In this document: in pieces, positions 23,542-32,094 of the stretch
How the letters are laid out: each line of letters begins with the position of its first letter
How positions within the stretch are numbered: the first letter of the stretch is position 1
Source: UBA668 sp043721915
GTDB lineage: Bacteria > Actinomycetota > Acidimicrobiia > Acidimicrobiales > Ilumatobacteraceae
Direction of reading: 5' to 3'
Length of the DNA stretch: 42,745 nt
Assembly: GCA_043721915.1 (NCBI GenBank)
Contig: JAYSPV010000108.1
Coordinates: forward strand, 1 to 42,745
Notes under the pieces: model-generated
Database searches by the model: none
What the model saw: only the letters and a program-made list of their open reading frames with translations
Told to the model about the DNA's origin: nothing
Position numbers and translations under genes: made by a program

Positions 23542-25113
23542 TCAGGGGCAGCGCTGGAAGTACACCTCGACCCAGTGCCCTTGCGCATCGGTGAAGCGCG
23601 CGGTGTCGCATGCGTCGCGACGCATCTTGTCGAGCGTGGCCGCTTCCACGGGATATCGGGCGCGGTCCTTGGTGAATCGCCCGGACCCGTCGGAGGTAGC
23701 GACCACCACGTCGTAGAGGGTGGGGAACTCCGCCGCCCGCTCCGGCGATGCCTGCGCCACGTAACCCGCCAGTGTGATCGCGTAGGTGTCTGCTTCGAGC
23801 CACGGTGTGTAGGCGTCGGTGAGCACGGACGAGCCGGCCGGGAGTTGGGCGGTCAGCCACCGGCGTGCGTCGCCCTGGTGGTCGGTCAAGTTGTAGGAGA
23901 ACTCCCCAAAGCGATCGCGGACGCTCATCCACGCCGGCGGTACGAGCATAAGAAGGGTCGCCGCGATCAGCAGTTGCCGCCGCGGTGTCGGCCGTGGCCG
24001 CAGCAGACGTTGCCAAATCTGCTGCGCACCGAGCGCACCGAGCACCGCCAGAGCGCCCAGCAGTGGCGACAGGTTGCGTGGGAAGTGCACGGCGGGCAGC
24101 GACACGAAGCTGTAATAGATGACCACCCAGCCACCGAGGAGGAGGACGGCACGGGTGCGGTGGAGAACGATGGCCGCCACCGCGAGGATCGCCGCAAGGC
24201 CGTCGCTCGCCCAGAGGTACTGCGCGTTGGCCGAGAACGTGTCGCCTTCGTAGCCGGGATGGCCGGACGAATAGTGGCGACCGATACCTCTGAATGCCTC
24301 GATGAACTGGTGGGGCTCGAACAACGCTCCGGGAGTGGTGATGAGGAACACTGCGCCAGCGCTGAGTGCAAGCACCGCGAGGTGGCGCAATGTCGGACGC
24401 CGCTCTGCCGGCGCCAGTACGACTGCGGCGAGGATCATTGCGAGGACGATGCCGTTGTTGTACTTCGAGCCGACGGCGAGGCCGAGCATTGCGCCGGTGA
24501 CGATCGCCCATCGTCGGTTGGCGGCGATCGCGCCCGGCCCGTAGAGCCGCAGCGCGGCAACCACTGCAGCCATCGCCGTGGTGCCCGCCAGGGCGTCGGG
24601 GGCGATCACGAAGCCGGTGGCGACGCCGATGCCGCTGGAGGCGGCGAGCAGCCCGGCGACCGCCCCCCATCGCCGGGAGCCGGATAGCCGTGTGGCCAGG
24701 GCTACGACCAGCGCGATGCCGACGATGGCCGCAGCGACGGTGATCAGGCGGGCAGCAACCCAGGGCTCGCTGTTGAGCGCATAGGTGGCGCCTGGACGGC
24801 TGAGGGGCAGCCCGAGGTCGTCGACGGAGTTCCACGCGCCGAGGAGCTTGCCGACACCAGCGACCACGGCATGTGCGACCGCGTTCAGCTCGTAGTGCAG
24901 CGATGGGTAGGTGTAGCTGTGAGGGAGCGCAGTGCGGTTCGCCACCATTCGGTGAGCCAACGAATAGATCACCGGTTCGTCGGCGTGTTGCACGTAGGGC
25001 AGCCCGTTGAACACGCCCGGCAGCCGAAGGACCGTCGCCGCGATGCACGGCACGGTGAGGTGCAGCCGCCCAGCCAGACGCTGCCGCAGACGGGTGGCGA
25101 GTTTCGGTGGCAC
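23542..25113 (-). CDS. GT-C (GT39/PMT-like) membrane glycosyltransferase
   Basis: 523 aa, about 11-12 hydrophobic spans. The N-terminal pattern RLPGVFNGLPYVQHADEP, with an acidic pair (D45, E46) in the first external loop, is the catalytic signature of polyprenyl-phosphate-sugar-dependent GT-C enzymes (PMT/ArnT class). Further family traits: KYNNGIVLAMILAAVVLAP, LITTPGALFEPHQF and FPRNLSPLLGALAVLG; a soluble C-terminal domain begins near residue 400. Likely transfers a lipid-linked sugar to an envelope acceptor outside the membrane. GTG 25113 has TACCTT 7 nt upstream. A disabled duplicate lies at 25632-27186. Confidence 0.9.
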   Translation of the reverse strand: MPPKLATRLRQRLAGRLHLTVPCIAATVLRLPGVFNGLPYVQHADEPVIYSLAHRMVANRTALPHSYTYPSLHYELNAVAHAVVAGVGKLLGAWNSVDDLGLPLSRPGATYALNSEPWVAARLITVAAAIVGIALVVALATRLSGSRRWGAVAGLLAASSGIGVATGFVIAPDALAGTTAMAAVVAALRLYGPGAIAANRRWAIVTGAMLGLAVGSKYNNGIVLAMILAAVVLAPAERRPTLRHLAVLALSAGAVFLITTPGALFEPHQFIEAFRGIGRHYSSGHPGYEGDTFSANAQYLWASDGLAAILAVAAIVLHRTRAVLLLGGWVVIYYSFVSLPAVHFPRNLSPLLGALAVLGALGAQQIWQRLLRPRPTPRRQLLIAATLLMLVPPAWMSVRDRFGEFSYNLTDHQGDARRWLTAQLPAGSSVLTDAYTPWLEADTYAITLAGYVAQASPERAAEFPTLYDVVVATSDGSGRFTKDRARYPVEAATLDKMRRDACDTARFTDAQGHWVEVYFQRCP

Positions 25114-25126
25114 GTGCGCGAAGGTA
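25114..25126 (-). promoter_or_regulatory. -10 TACCTT, 7 nt before GT-C GTG
   Basis: TACCTT at 25126-25121, CGCGCAC, GTG 25113; leaderless arrangement. Confidence 0.55.
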
Positions 25127-25144
25127 ACAGGCCCGCAGGGAAGC

Positions 25145-25531
25145 GAGGGGCTGTTCGATCCGTGCGTGGCCCGCATCGCCTCGGTCGATGGCGAAGTGCG
25201 AGCAGTCTGCACGTCGGCGGTCGAGCCGGCTCACGCTCGCTGCTGCGACGCCGATCAGGCGACCACGCTCGGTGAATCGTGGGGTCCGCTGCTCGGACTT
25301 CCGATCACCACCAAGGATGCGATCGCCACCGAGGGCGTTCGTTCGACTGGTGGTTCGATGGCGCTGCGCGATGACGTGCCCACCATCGACGCACCGGCAG
25401 TCGCCGCGCTGAAGGTCGCTGGTGCGATCGTGTTCGGGAAAACGAACCTGCCCGAGTGGTCGGGGGATTGGCAGAGCTTCAACGAGATGTTCGCACCACC
25501 AACAACCCGTGGGATCTCTCGCGCACCCCCG
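25145..25531 (+). pseudogene. Amidase fragment (duplicate of 27239-28624)
   Basis: Matches codons about 25-150 of the intact amidase: VARIASVDGEVRAVCT, LLGLPITTKDAIATEGVRSTGGS, VFGKTNLPEWSGDWQSFNEMF. The start region is deleted, one base is missing after GAGATGTTCG, and the copy stops before the two catalytic serines, where MBL-derived sequence begins. It cannot make an active amidase. Confidence 0.92.
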
Positions 25532-25599
25532 GTTCGCGTAAGGCCCTACGACGACGCGGCGGATCTCTAGCCGGTTGTCGGCCCAGTGCAGGTGGTCAT
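25532..25599 (-). pseudogene. Remnant of the MBL hydrolase 5' end
   Basis: Read leftward from ATG 25599 it matches the first ~22 codons of the intact MBL gene at 23502, with one base lost after ATGACCACCT. It joins directly to the amidase fragment at 25531/25532, which is the duplication junction. Confidence 0.88.
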
Positions 25600-25631
25600 G
25601 CGTCGCACGTTAGTGGTGAGCGACAGCGACG

Positions 25632-27186
25632 TCAGGAGCAGCGTTGGAAGTTGACCTTGATCCAGTATCCGTCGGCATCCTCGAAGCGGACCGTGCGGCA
25701 CGCCGAGTTGCGAATGGAGTCGATCGCCTCGGACTCCTGTGGATAGAGCGAACGGTCCTTGACGAACCTGCCGAGCCGAGGGAGGTGAGGATCACGGCGT
25801 CGTACTCGGTCGCGAACTCGGCGATCGCCGAAGCGCTCTCCTGGGCGACGAAGAAGCGGTCGGTCAACTCGTAACGACGCTCGTCGAGCCACGGCGTGTA
25901 GTAATCCGTCAGAACTCGCGAGCCCGGTGACAACTACATGGTGAGCCACGTCCGGGCATCGGCCCGGTAGTCCGTGAGCCGGTACGAGAACTCCTGCGCG
26001 CGAAGGGTGACGTGCCGCACCGTCAACGGTGCCAGCACCACCAGTGTGAGGGCGAGCGCCATCGCACGTGGGCGAGACCCTCGTGGCGCTCGTAGCCATT
26101 GCCACACACGCTGGCCGCCCAGAGCGCCGAGCACCGCCAAGCTGCCGAGCAGGGGGTGAGGTTCCTGTCGAAGTGCACCTATGCGATGCTGGTGAACCCG
26201 AAGTAGACCACTGCCCAGCCGGCGAGCAAGGCAACGTGGCGCCGACGAAGCGTCGCTGCTGCGACGAACGCCAATGCGGCTGCAAGCGCGTCGCTGTGCC
26301 ACAGGTACCCGATGTTGGCCGCAGGCACGTTGTCCTCGTATCCGGCATGGCCTTTGCCGTAATCATCGGTCACCCGGTCGAGGCCGCGGATGAACCCAGC
26401 GAAGTCGAAGACGATGCCGGGCGTGGTCAACACGAACACGCCGCCGGCAAGACCGGCAAGGGCCGCCACTTGGCGCGCAGTCGGGCGTGTGGCCGCCGGA
26501 GCCAGCGCCACGCCGGCCGCCAGTGTGAGAAGGAGCGCACCGTTGTTGTGCTTGGCACCGATGGCGAGGCCTAGCAGGACGGCACCGTGCAGAACCCAAC
26601 GGTGATCGGCGGCGGTGGCTCCTGGGCCGTGAAGGCTCATCACCACCGCGAGGAAGGAGATCGCCAAGGTCCCGGCCAGTGCATCTGGCATGATCAGGAA
26701 GGCGGTGAGGATGCCCACGCCGCTGGTCGCAGCCAGAGCGCCCGCGACGGCACCCCACGTGCGGGAGCCCGACAGCCGGGTGGCGAGGCGGACGACGACA
26801 CCGATCACCGCAACGCTCACTGTCACGAGGCGCGCAACGACCCAGGACGCGCTGTTGAGGGCAAGGTTCGAACCGGGGCGGCCCGGCGCCATGCCGAGCG
26901 AATCGACGGAGTCCCATGCTCCGATGAGGCGGCCGAGGCCTGCAACGACGGCGTGCACGGACGCCTGGAGGTCGTATTGCAGCAATGGATAGTCGTAGAA
27001 GCGAGGCAATGCACTGCGGTTCGCCACCATCTGGTGGAACAGCCGGTAGTTCACCGGCTCGTCGGGGTGACGGATGTACGACAACCCGTTGAACACGCCA
27101 GGGAGGCGAAGGCACAGCGCCACCAGGCAGGGCGCCAGGATGTGCATGTGTCGCTGGGTCAGCCGGCGCACGATCGTCCCGGGCAT
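25632..27186 (-). pseudogene. Disabled duplicate of the GT-C glycosyltransferase
   Basis: Similar over its whole length to 23542-25113, starting MPGTIVRRLTQR and retaining LRLPGVFNGLSYIRHPDEP with the Asp-Glu pair. Lesions: a TAG at 26181-26179 (after FGFTS), a lost C near 26153 (LTP/LLGS), a TAG at 25936-25934 (before SPGSRVLTDYYTPW) and a frameshift near 25785. The first 335 codons are still open, so a truncated membrane protein could be made, but the C-terminal domain is lost. Confidence 0.93.
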
Positions 27187-27238
27187 GCGAGCAGGGAAGT
27201 CGTGGCGGTCGGTACGGTGTGGAGACAGGGGGTGGGGA

Positions 27239-28624
27239 ATGTCTGATCCGACGTTGTGGAGTGCAACTGCACAGGCGCAGGCGATCGGCGCGGGTGAGCT
27301 CGGGAGTGAGGAGCTGCTCGACCTGTTCGTGGCGCGCATCGCGGCCGTCGATGGCGACGTGCGAGCGGTCTGCACGATGGCGGTCGATCGTGCACGTGGT
27401 CGATGCCGCGAAGCCGATGCCGCTACCGTCCGGGGGGAGGGCTGGGGCCCCCTGCACGGCCTGCCGATCACGATCAAGGACGCGATCGCCACTGAGGGCA
27501 TTCGTTCGACGGGCGGTTCGACCGCACTGCGCGACCACGTACCTGCCGTCGACGCGCCCGCTGTCGCGGCGCTGAAGGCGGCGGGAGCCATCGTCTTCGG
27601 GAAGACGAACCTGCCCGAATGGTCGGGCGATTGGCAGAGCTTCAACGAGATGTTCGGCACCACGAACAACCCGTGGGACTTGGCGCGCACCCCTGGTGGC
27701 TCGTCGGGTGGGGCGGCTGCGGCGGTGGCGTGCGGGATGACCAGCTTCGAACTCGGCACCGACATCGGGGGCTCGGTGCGCGTCCCGTCGGCGTTCTGCG
27801 GTGTCTGGGGCCACAAGCCGAGCTGGGGTGTGATCCCGACACTGGGCTACCTCGACGAGCCCGGCGGCGGCACGACCGAGAGCGACATCAACGTCTTCGG
27901 CCCGATCGCACGGGGCCACGAGGATCTCGAGTTGCTGGTGGGGGCGATGGCCGGTCCCGCTGCAGATCGGGCGGCCGCGTGGACGCTGGCGCTGCCTGCG
28001 CCGACGGTCACCTCCGTGCGTGGCCTTCGTGTAGCAGCGTGGTTCGACGAGCCGTCCCTGGAGATCGATGCGGACATGGCCGGCGTTCTGCACCGTGCCA
28101 CGGATGCGATGGAAGCGGCCGGGGCTGAAGTGGATCGTTCCGCTCGCCCGAGATTCGACGTGGACTCCACGTGGCGGCTGCTCGCGAGGTTGATCGGCGT
28201 CGCCACGTCGGTCAGCAGCGACGACGACGATCGCCGGGTGAGCCATCGCGACTGGTTGTTCATGCATCGTCGACGCACCGAGGTGCGGGCCGCATGGGCC
28301 GCGTTCTTCGAGCGATTCGACGTGCTGCTCTGCCCGGTGACCGTTGTGCCTGCATTCGCGCACCTGCAGGCGGGTGACTGGCGTGAGCGTCGGCTCACGA
28401 TCAACGGCCGCGACCGCTCCTACATCGAGCTGGAGGGTTGGCCGGCGCTCGTCGGTGGTGCCTACCTTCCCAGCACCTCGGCGCCGATCGGGTTCACCGC
28501 CGCCGGGCTGCCCGTCGGTGTGCAGGTGGTGGCGCCGTACCTGCACGACCGCACCGCGATCACGGTGGCTGGGTGGCTTGCCGATCTACACGGTGGTTGG
28601 GTGCCACCGCCCCTCGTCCGCTGA
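27239..28624 (+). CDS. Amidase-signature family hydrolase
   Basis: 461 aa. Amidase-signature enzymes hydrolyse carboxamides; substrates range from small amides to tRNA-bound Gln. The catalytic triad is complete: K80 (LPITIKDAIATEG), S155 (TPGGSSGGAAAAV) and S179 (TDIGGSVRVPSAFCGVWGHKP), with the 24-residue Ser-Ser spacing of the family. It is not obviously GatA, as gatB/gatC are absent. ATG 27239 has a G-rich ribosome site (GGGGGTGGGGA) and TACGGT about 20 nt upstream, so unlike most neighbours it seems to have a leader. Transcribed away from the disabled GT-C gene. Confidence 0.92.
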   Translation: MSDPTLWSATAQAQAIGAGELGSEELLDLFVARIAAVDGDVRAVCTMAVDRARGRCREADAATVRGEGWGPLHGLPITIKDAIATEGIRSTGGSTALRDHVPAVDAPAVAALKAAGAIVFGKTNLPEWSGDWQSFNEMFGTTNNPWDLARTPGGSSGGAAAAVACGMTSFELGTDIGGSVRVPSAFCGVWGHKPSWGVIPTLGYLDEPGGGTTESDINVFGPIARGHEDLELLVGAMAGPAADRAAAWTLALPAPTVTSVRGLRVAAWFDEPSLEIDADMAGVLHRATDAMEAAGAEVDRSARPRFDVDSTWRLLARLIGVATSVSSDDDDRRVSHRDWLFMHRRRTEVRAAWAAFFERFDVLLCPVTVVPAFAHLQAGDWRERRLTINGRDRSYIELEGWPALVGGAYLPSTSAPIGFTAAGLPVGVQVVAPYLHDRTAITVAGWLADLHGGWVPPPLVR

Positions 28625-28737
28625 GGTTGTCGTCGCCGATCCGCGTAGCGGGGCAACCAGGCTGTTGCAGCTCGATGACGTTCGAAGTAGCGATCTACGT
28701 CGACCCATCAACCAGCGGGCACTGGAGTGGATCCCAC

Positions 28738-29253
28738 ATGAAGTACCCCCGCTTGGGCGCCTACGGCGTCTCGATGGCTCTTGGCGTGTTCGGCCTCGGC
28801 CCGGTGGTGCGCAGCTGCGCGCCTCCTCCTCCTCCTCCTGCGGTGAGCGCTGCGGTGAGCGCCGCGATCAACGTCAGTGTCGACTGCCTCGCGTTGGCCA
28901 ACAACGCGCGCACGGCCGCCGGCCTCGCGCCGCTCACGATCGACAGTCGCATCACCGCCGCTGCCGAGGCGCACTCGGCCGAGCAGGCGACCCGCAAACA
29001 GATGACCCACACCGGCCTCAACGGCTCGAACGCTGGCAAGCGGATGACCGCTCAGGGTTATCGGTGGAGCATGTGGGGCGAGAACGTCGCCGCTGGCCAG
29101 CCCGACTGTGCCGCGGTGGTCGGAGCGTGGATGAACAGCTCGGGTCACCGCGCCAACATCCTCAACCCTGGGTTCGTGCACGTCGGGATCGGGGCGGTGC
29201 GGGGCACCGACGATGTCATCTACTGGACGATGGATCTTGCCGCGCCACAGTGA
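28738..29253 (+). CDS. Secreted CAP-domain (SCP/PR-1-like) protein 1
   Basis: 171 aa. Hydrophobic signal segment (residues about 8-25) then a Pro-rich linker (CAPPPPPPA) and a CAP domain: NNARTAAGLAPLTIDSRITAAAEAHS, the WGENVAAGQ motif, AWMNSSGHRANILNPGF and a C-terminal YWTMDLA. The His and Glu of the CAP cavity are present. Two cysteines (VDC and PDC) are conserved in the paralogue at 30551-31096 and could form a disulfide. Extracellular; the molecular function of bacterial CAP proteins is mostly unknown. Possible ribosome site GGAG 10 nt upstream. Confidence 0.9.
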   Translation: MKYPRLGAYGVSMALGVFGLGPVVRSCAPPPPPPAVSAAVSAAINVSVDCLALANNARTAAGLAPLTIDSRITAAAEAHSAEQATRKQMTHTGLNGSNAGKRMTAQGYRWSMWGENVAAGQPDCAAVVGAWMNSSGHRANILNPGFVHVGIGAVRGTDDVIYWTMDLAAPQ

Positions 29254-29285
29254 TGGCGCGCCGAGCGTTCGTTGCGGAGCTCGCA

Positions 29286-29297
29286 TAGCCTTGCCTC
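29286..29297 (+). promoter_or_regulatory. -10 TAGCCT, 6 nt before PAQR ATG
   Basis: TAGCCT at 29286-29291, TGCCTC, ATG 29298; leaderless arrangement. Confidence 0.6.
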
Positions 29298-29954
29298 ATG
29301 GCTTCTAGTTCGATCACTGCGGCCGAGGATCGGCCCACGTGGCGTGGCTGGCTGCACACCGGTGCCTTTCTCGTCGCCATCCCGGCCGGCGTCCTGCTGA
29401 TCATCGCTGCACGCGGCGCCTCGGCGACCGTCGGCGCATCCATCTACGTCGCCAGCCTGCTGCTCGGGTTCGGCACCTCGGCCGGGTATCACCGCCTGGC
29501 CAAGCGTGAGCGCACCCAGCAGATCATGCAGCGCATGGACCACTCGATGATCTTCGTGCTGATCGCCGGCAGCTACACACCGGTCTGCCTCCTCGGCATG
29601 CCCGCCGCGTGGGGGATTCCGTTGCTGTGCGCGGTGTGGCTCGGTGCTGCCACCGGCATCGTGTTGAAGCAGTTCGCGTTCGAGAAGCTGAAGCTGCTCG
29701 AATACGCGCTGTACCCCATCCTCGGATGGGCGCTGGTCGTCGCCACGCCGGCGCTGTTGCGTGGGATGACCGCGGTGGAGCTGTCACTGCTGCTGGCCGG
29801 CGGCCTGCTGTACACGATCGGTATCCCGGTGCTGGTTCGGGAACGGCCCGATCCGTGGCCGCGCACGTTCGGCTACCACGAGATCTGGCACACGTTCACG
29901 GTCGCCGCCGGCGCATGCCACTTCGCGACCATCGGCCTCCTCGTCCGCGGCTGA
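29298..29954 (+). CDS. PAQR/hemolysin III family membrane protein
   Basis: 218 aa with seven hydrophobic spans. Family motifs: GTSAGYHRL after span 2 (Ser and His of the metal site), MDHSMIFVLIAGSYTPVCL in span 3, and GYHEIWHTFTVAAGACHF near the C-terminus with two further His. Such proteins have a zinc-dependent hydrolase-like site in the membrane (adiponectin receptor superfamily); the bacterial role is unclear and the hemolysin name is historical. Confidence 0.93.
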   Translation: MASSSITAAEDRPTWRGWLHTGAFLVAIPAGVLLIIAARGASATVGASIYVASLLLGFGTSAGYHRLAKRERTQQIMQRMDHSMIFVLIAGSYTPVCLLGMPAAWGIPLLCAVWLGAATGIVLKQFAFEKLKLLEYALYPILGWALVVATPALLRGMTAVELSLLLAGGLLYTIGIPVLVRERPDPWPRTFGYHEIWHTFTVAAGACHFATIGLLVRG

Positions 29955-29984
29955 GCGTGGCCGTTGCTGTTGCCGGCCGCGCGC

Positions 29985-30473
29985 TCACTCCTGGTACAGC
30001 AGCTCGAAGCGTTCGAACACTGTTGGCATGTCGGGGCGGAAGGTGAGGCCCAGGGTCGGGAGCGACCGTCCGAAGAAGTCATGATGATCGGCCAGCCATG
30101 TGGACCGGGTGCGGTCGCCCTCGCCCTCGTCCCACGCAAACGCGTCGTCGACCGATGAAAGCGGGCCGATCCGCACGTCGGTGGTGATCATCACCGCTCG
30201 GGCATGGCCCGCGCCGTCGGTGGCAACGGACATCATGCCCACCTCGGGAACCGATGCCTCGCACAGCTCGAGCTCGTCGAGCGACGCGGCCGTCGCACGC
30301 TTGGGGCCGTGCAGGATGAGCTCGAGCAGCTCGTCGGCCAACTCGATGCTGTCGCCGAACGGCTCGACGGTGTCGGGCAGCGGCGTACCGGCCGAGAGCT
30401 GGGCGGCCGCGAGGAACCGGGCCCAGAAGGCCGCCACCTGCTCGGTGTCGATCTCGGGCAACGGAGTCGTCAT
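29985..30473 (-). CDS. ASCH-domain protein
   Basis: 162 aa. ASCH fold (PUA-like, RNA- or nucleotide-binding): AAFWARFLAAAQL, FGDSIELADELLELILHGPKRATAASLDELELC with the GxKxxT signature, DVRIGPLSSVDDAFAWDEGEGDRTRSTWLADHHDFF. Stand-alone ASCH proteins are proposed to act in RNA metabolism, and some hydrolyse N4-acetylcytidine; function here is open. ATG 30473 has TAACGT 7 nt upstream. Confidence 0.9.
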   Translation of the reverse strand: MTTPLPEIDTEQVAAFWARFLAAAQLSAGTPLPDTVEPFGDSIELADELLELILHGPKRATAASLDELELCEASVPEVGMMSVATDGAGHARAVMITTDVRIGPLSSVDDAFAWDEGEGDRTRSTWLADHHDFFGRSLPTLGLTFRPDMPTVFERFELLYQE

Positions 30474-30486
30474 CGCCGGGACGTTA
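30474..30486 (-). promoter_or_regulatory. -10 TAACGT, 7 nt before ASCH ATG
   Basis: TAACGT at 30486-30481, CCCGGCG, ATG 30473; leaderless arrangement. Confidence 0.6.
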
Positions 30487-30538
30487 GCTTGAGAAGATCT
30501 TGTCGATCGGGCGCCGCCGCGTGGTGACGCCGGTACGG

Positions 30539-30550
30539 CATGATGTGGGG
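30539..30550 (+). promoter_or_regulatory. Possible -10 CATGAT, 6 nt before CAP protein 2 ATG
   Basis: CATGAT at 30539-30544, GTGGGG, ATG 30551. Weaker hexamer but the same geometry. Confidence 0.35.
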
Positions 30551-31096
30551 ATGTCGGCGTGCAGGCGGTTCGCAGTGGTGGTCGCGCTGGCCGTTGCGGT
30601 GGCGATGGTGCCGACGACGCCTGGTTCGGCCGGAGGCCAGACGCAGGTACCGCAGGCTGCAGCGGCGTTTCCCCCGGTGTCGGCTCTGGCGGCGTCACAG
30701 CCGGCTGTGCGCGCGGTGGTGGACTGCATCGTGCGCACCAACGCCGAGCGCACGTTGAGGGGGCTGGTGGCGCTGACCGCAGATGCTCGTCTCGCCACGG
30801 CGGCGATCACCCACTCGAACTACCAGGCGGTGACCCAGACGATGACGCACAGCGAACCGGTCCCGCGGCTGGACGCCGGGAAACGGGCGACCGCTGAGGG
30901 GTACATCTGGAGCACGTGGGGGGAGAACGTTGCCGCCGGTCAGGCGAACTGCGCCGCAGTGATGACGGCATGGATGAACAGCTCGTCACACAGGGCGAAC
31001 ATCCTCAATGGTGCGTTCCGGCACATCGGGATCACCAGCATCGTGGGCGCCAACGGCGTGCGCTACTGGACGATGGTGCTCGCCGCTGGTGGCTGA
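30551..31096 (+). CDS. Secreted CAP-domain (SCP/PR-1-like) protein 2
   Basis: 181 aa. Typical signal peptide (RRFAVVVALAVAVAMVPTTPGSAGG), then a CAP domain with NAERTLRGLVALTADARLATAAITHS, THSEPVPRLDAGKRATAEGY, WGENVAAGQANCAAV, AWMNSSSHRANILNGAF and YWTMVLAAGG. Clearly paralogous to the protein at 28738-29253, with the same two cysteines. The ASCH and PAQR genes lie between them. Confidence 0.9.
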   Translation: MSACRRFAVVVALAVAVAMVPTTPGSAGGQTQVPQAAAAFPPVSALAASQPAVRAVVDCIVRTNAERTLRGLVALTADARLATAAITHSNYQAVTQTMTHSEPVPRLDAGKRATAEGYIWSTWGENVAAGQANCAAVMTAWMNSSSHRANILNGAFRHIGITSIVGANGVRYWTMVLAAGG

Positions 31097-31105
31097 ACTG
31101 GCTGC

Positions 31106-32029
31106 TCAGCTGTAGAAGCCGGCGTAGGTGTTGATCGTCAAGCGGCCGCCGGAGACCACCAGCGAGATGCGGTCGATGATGTCGCTGCCACGGGTGTCCT
31201 GCGGGGTGTCGTCGAAGCCGACAAGTCCCTGGAACAGCAATGGCGGAGCGCCGTCGTGGGTGTACACCAGCGCTCCTGCACCCGGCTCGGCCGGGGCGCT
31301 GAACCCATGGGCCGGCGCCGCCGTGAGCGCGGCAGTGATGTCGTCCTGCGACGTGCCGGCGAGGTAGGGGGCCATGATTGCAACCTGATAGTCGGCTTCG
31401 AGCGCCGTGACCAGGGCCGCCATCTCCGCCCCGCCCGTCGTGGCGAAGTTGGGTTGATCCCATCCCCCGAAGCCGCCGAGCACCACCTGCAGCTGGTCAT
31501 CGAACATGATCGGCAGTTCGAACGACGCGCTGTCGTCCACACCCAGTTCGTCGTCCTCGTACGTGCCGCTGCCGTTGTCCTCGCAGGAACCGGCAGGTAG
31601 GACGCTGCACTGGTCGAAGCGGGTCACGGTGGCGATCACCGGTTGGCTGAAGTCGGTCGGCCAGGCGAACTCGACCGCGTAGATCCCGTCGGCCAACGCC
31701 GCACCGGTCGCAGGCAGCGCGGGTGACGCGACGCCGTACCAGTTGGATGTACAGCACGGGTAGGCGAGCGGCGCCAATGCGGCGGTGGGGTCGAACGTCG
31801 TCCAACCGGCGGGCGCGGGCGCGGCGGTCGTGGTGGCCTCGTCGGGTGTGGGCGCGATCGTGCTGGCGGCCCCATCGGTGACCGGTGGTGCGACCGTGAT
31901 CGTCGAGTCGCTCGATGCAACCGTGGTGGTCGCACTGCTGACGCCGGCATCCGAGCTGCACGCTGCAAGTGCCAGCAGGCCGGCTGCGCCGATGACGGCG
32001 AAGCCCAATCGGAACGCGGAACTGCTCAT
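31106..32029 (-). CDS. Secreted lipoprotein of unknown function
   Basis: 307 aa. Signal peptide with lipobox LAAC (FAVIGAAGLLALAACSSDAG), followed by a Ser/Thr/Ala-rich linker to about residue 75, then a globular domain with a Cys-Cys pair (YPCCTSNWYG) and two further cysteines (FDQCSVLPAGSC). No family recognised. ATG 32029 is preceded by TACGTT at 6 nt. Its stop is 9 nt from the convergent stop of CAP protein 2. Confidence 0.85.
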   Translation of the reverse strand: MSSSAFRLGFAVIGAAGLLALAACSSDAGVSSATTTVASSDSTITVAPPVTDGAASTIAPTPDEATTTAAPAPAGWTTFDPTAALAPLAYPCCTSNWYGVASPALPATGAALADGIYAVEFAWPTDFSQPVIATVTRFDQCSVLPAGSCEDNGSGTYEDDELGVDDSASFELPIMFDDQLQVVLGGFGGWDQPNFATTGGAEMAALVTALEADYQVAIMAPYLAGTSQDDITAALTAAPAHGFSAPAEPGAGALVYTHDGAPPLLFQGLVGFDDTPQDTRGSDIIDRISLVVSGGRLTINTYAGFYS

Positions 32030-32041
32030 GTACGGAACGTA
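32030..32041 (-). promoter_or_regulatory. -10 TACGTT, 6 nt before lipoprotein ATG
   Basis: TACGTT at 32041-32036, CCGTAC, ATG 32029; leaderless arrangement. Confidence 0.6.
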
Positions 32042-32094
32042 GCACCACGTGCTGTTCGACCGTAGGGGCACAGGACCTGTAGCTCGGGGTCGCT

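Larger units (their letters stand above)
23434..25531. repeat. Tandem duplication, unit A
   Basis: Runs from inside the MBL gene through the GT-C glycosyltransferase to codon ~150 of an amidase. It is followed head-to-tail by unit B (25532-27695) with the same order and orientation. Here the glycosyltransferase is intact and the amidase is broken. Confidence 0.9.
25532..27695. repeat. Tandem duplication, unit B
   Basis: Same content and order as unit A: MBL start (truncated), GT-C gene (here a pseudogene), divergent amidase (here intact and continuing beyond the repeat). The copies have diverged clearly, so the event is not recent. Confidence 0.9.

Noticed and set aside
26363..28546. 727-codon open frame on the minus strand across the amidase and GT-C pseudogene
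   Set aside because: It is antisense to the intact amidase with its full Lys-Ser-Ser triad and in the wrong frame for the GT-C remnant; composition is His/Arg/Gly-rich as in shadows.
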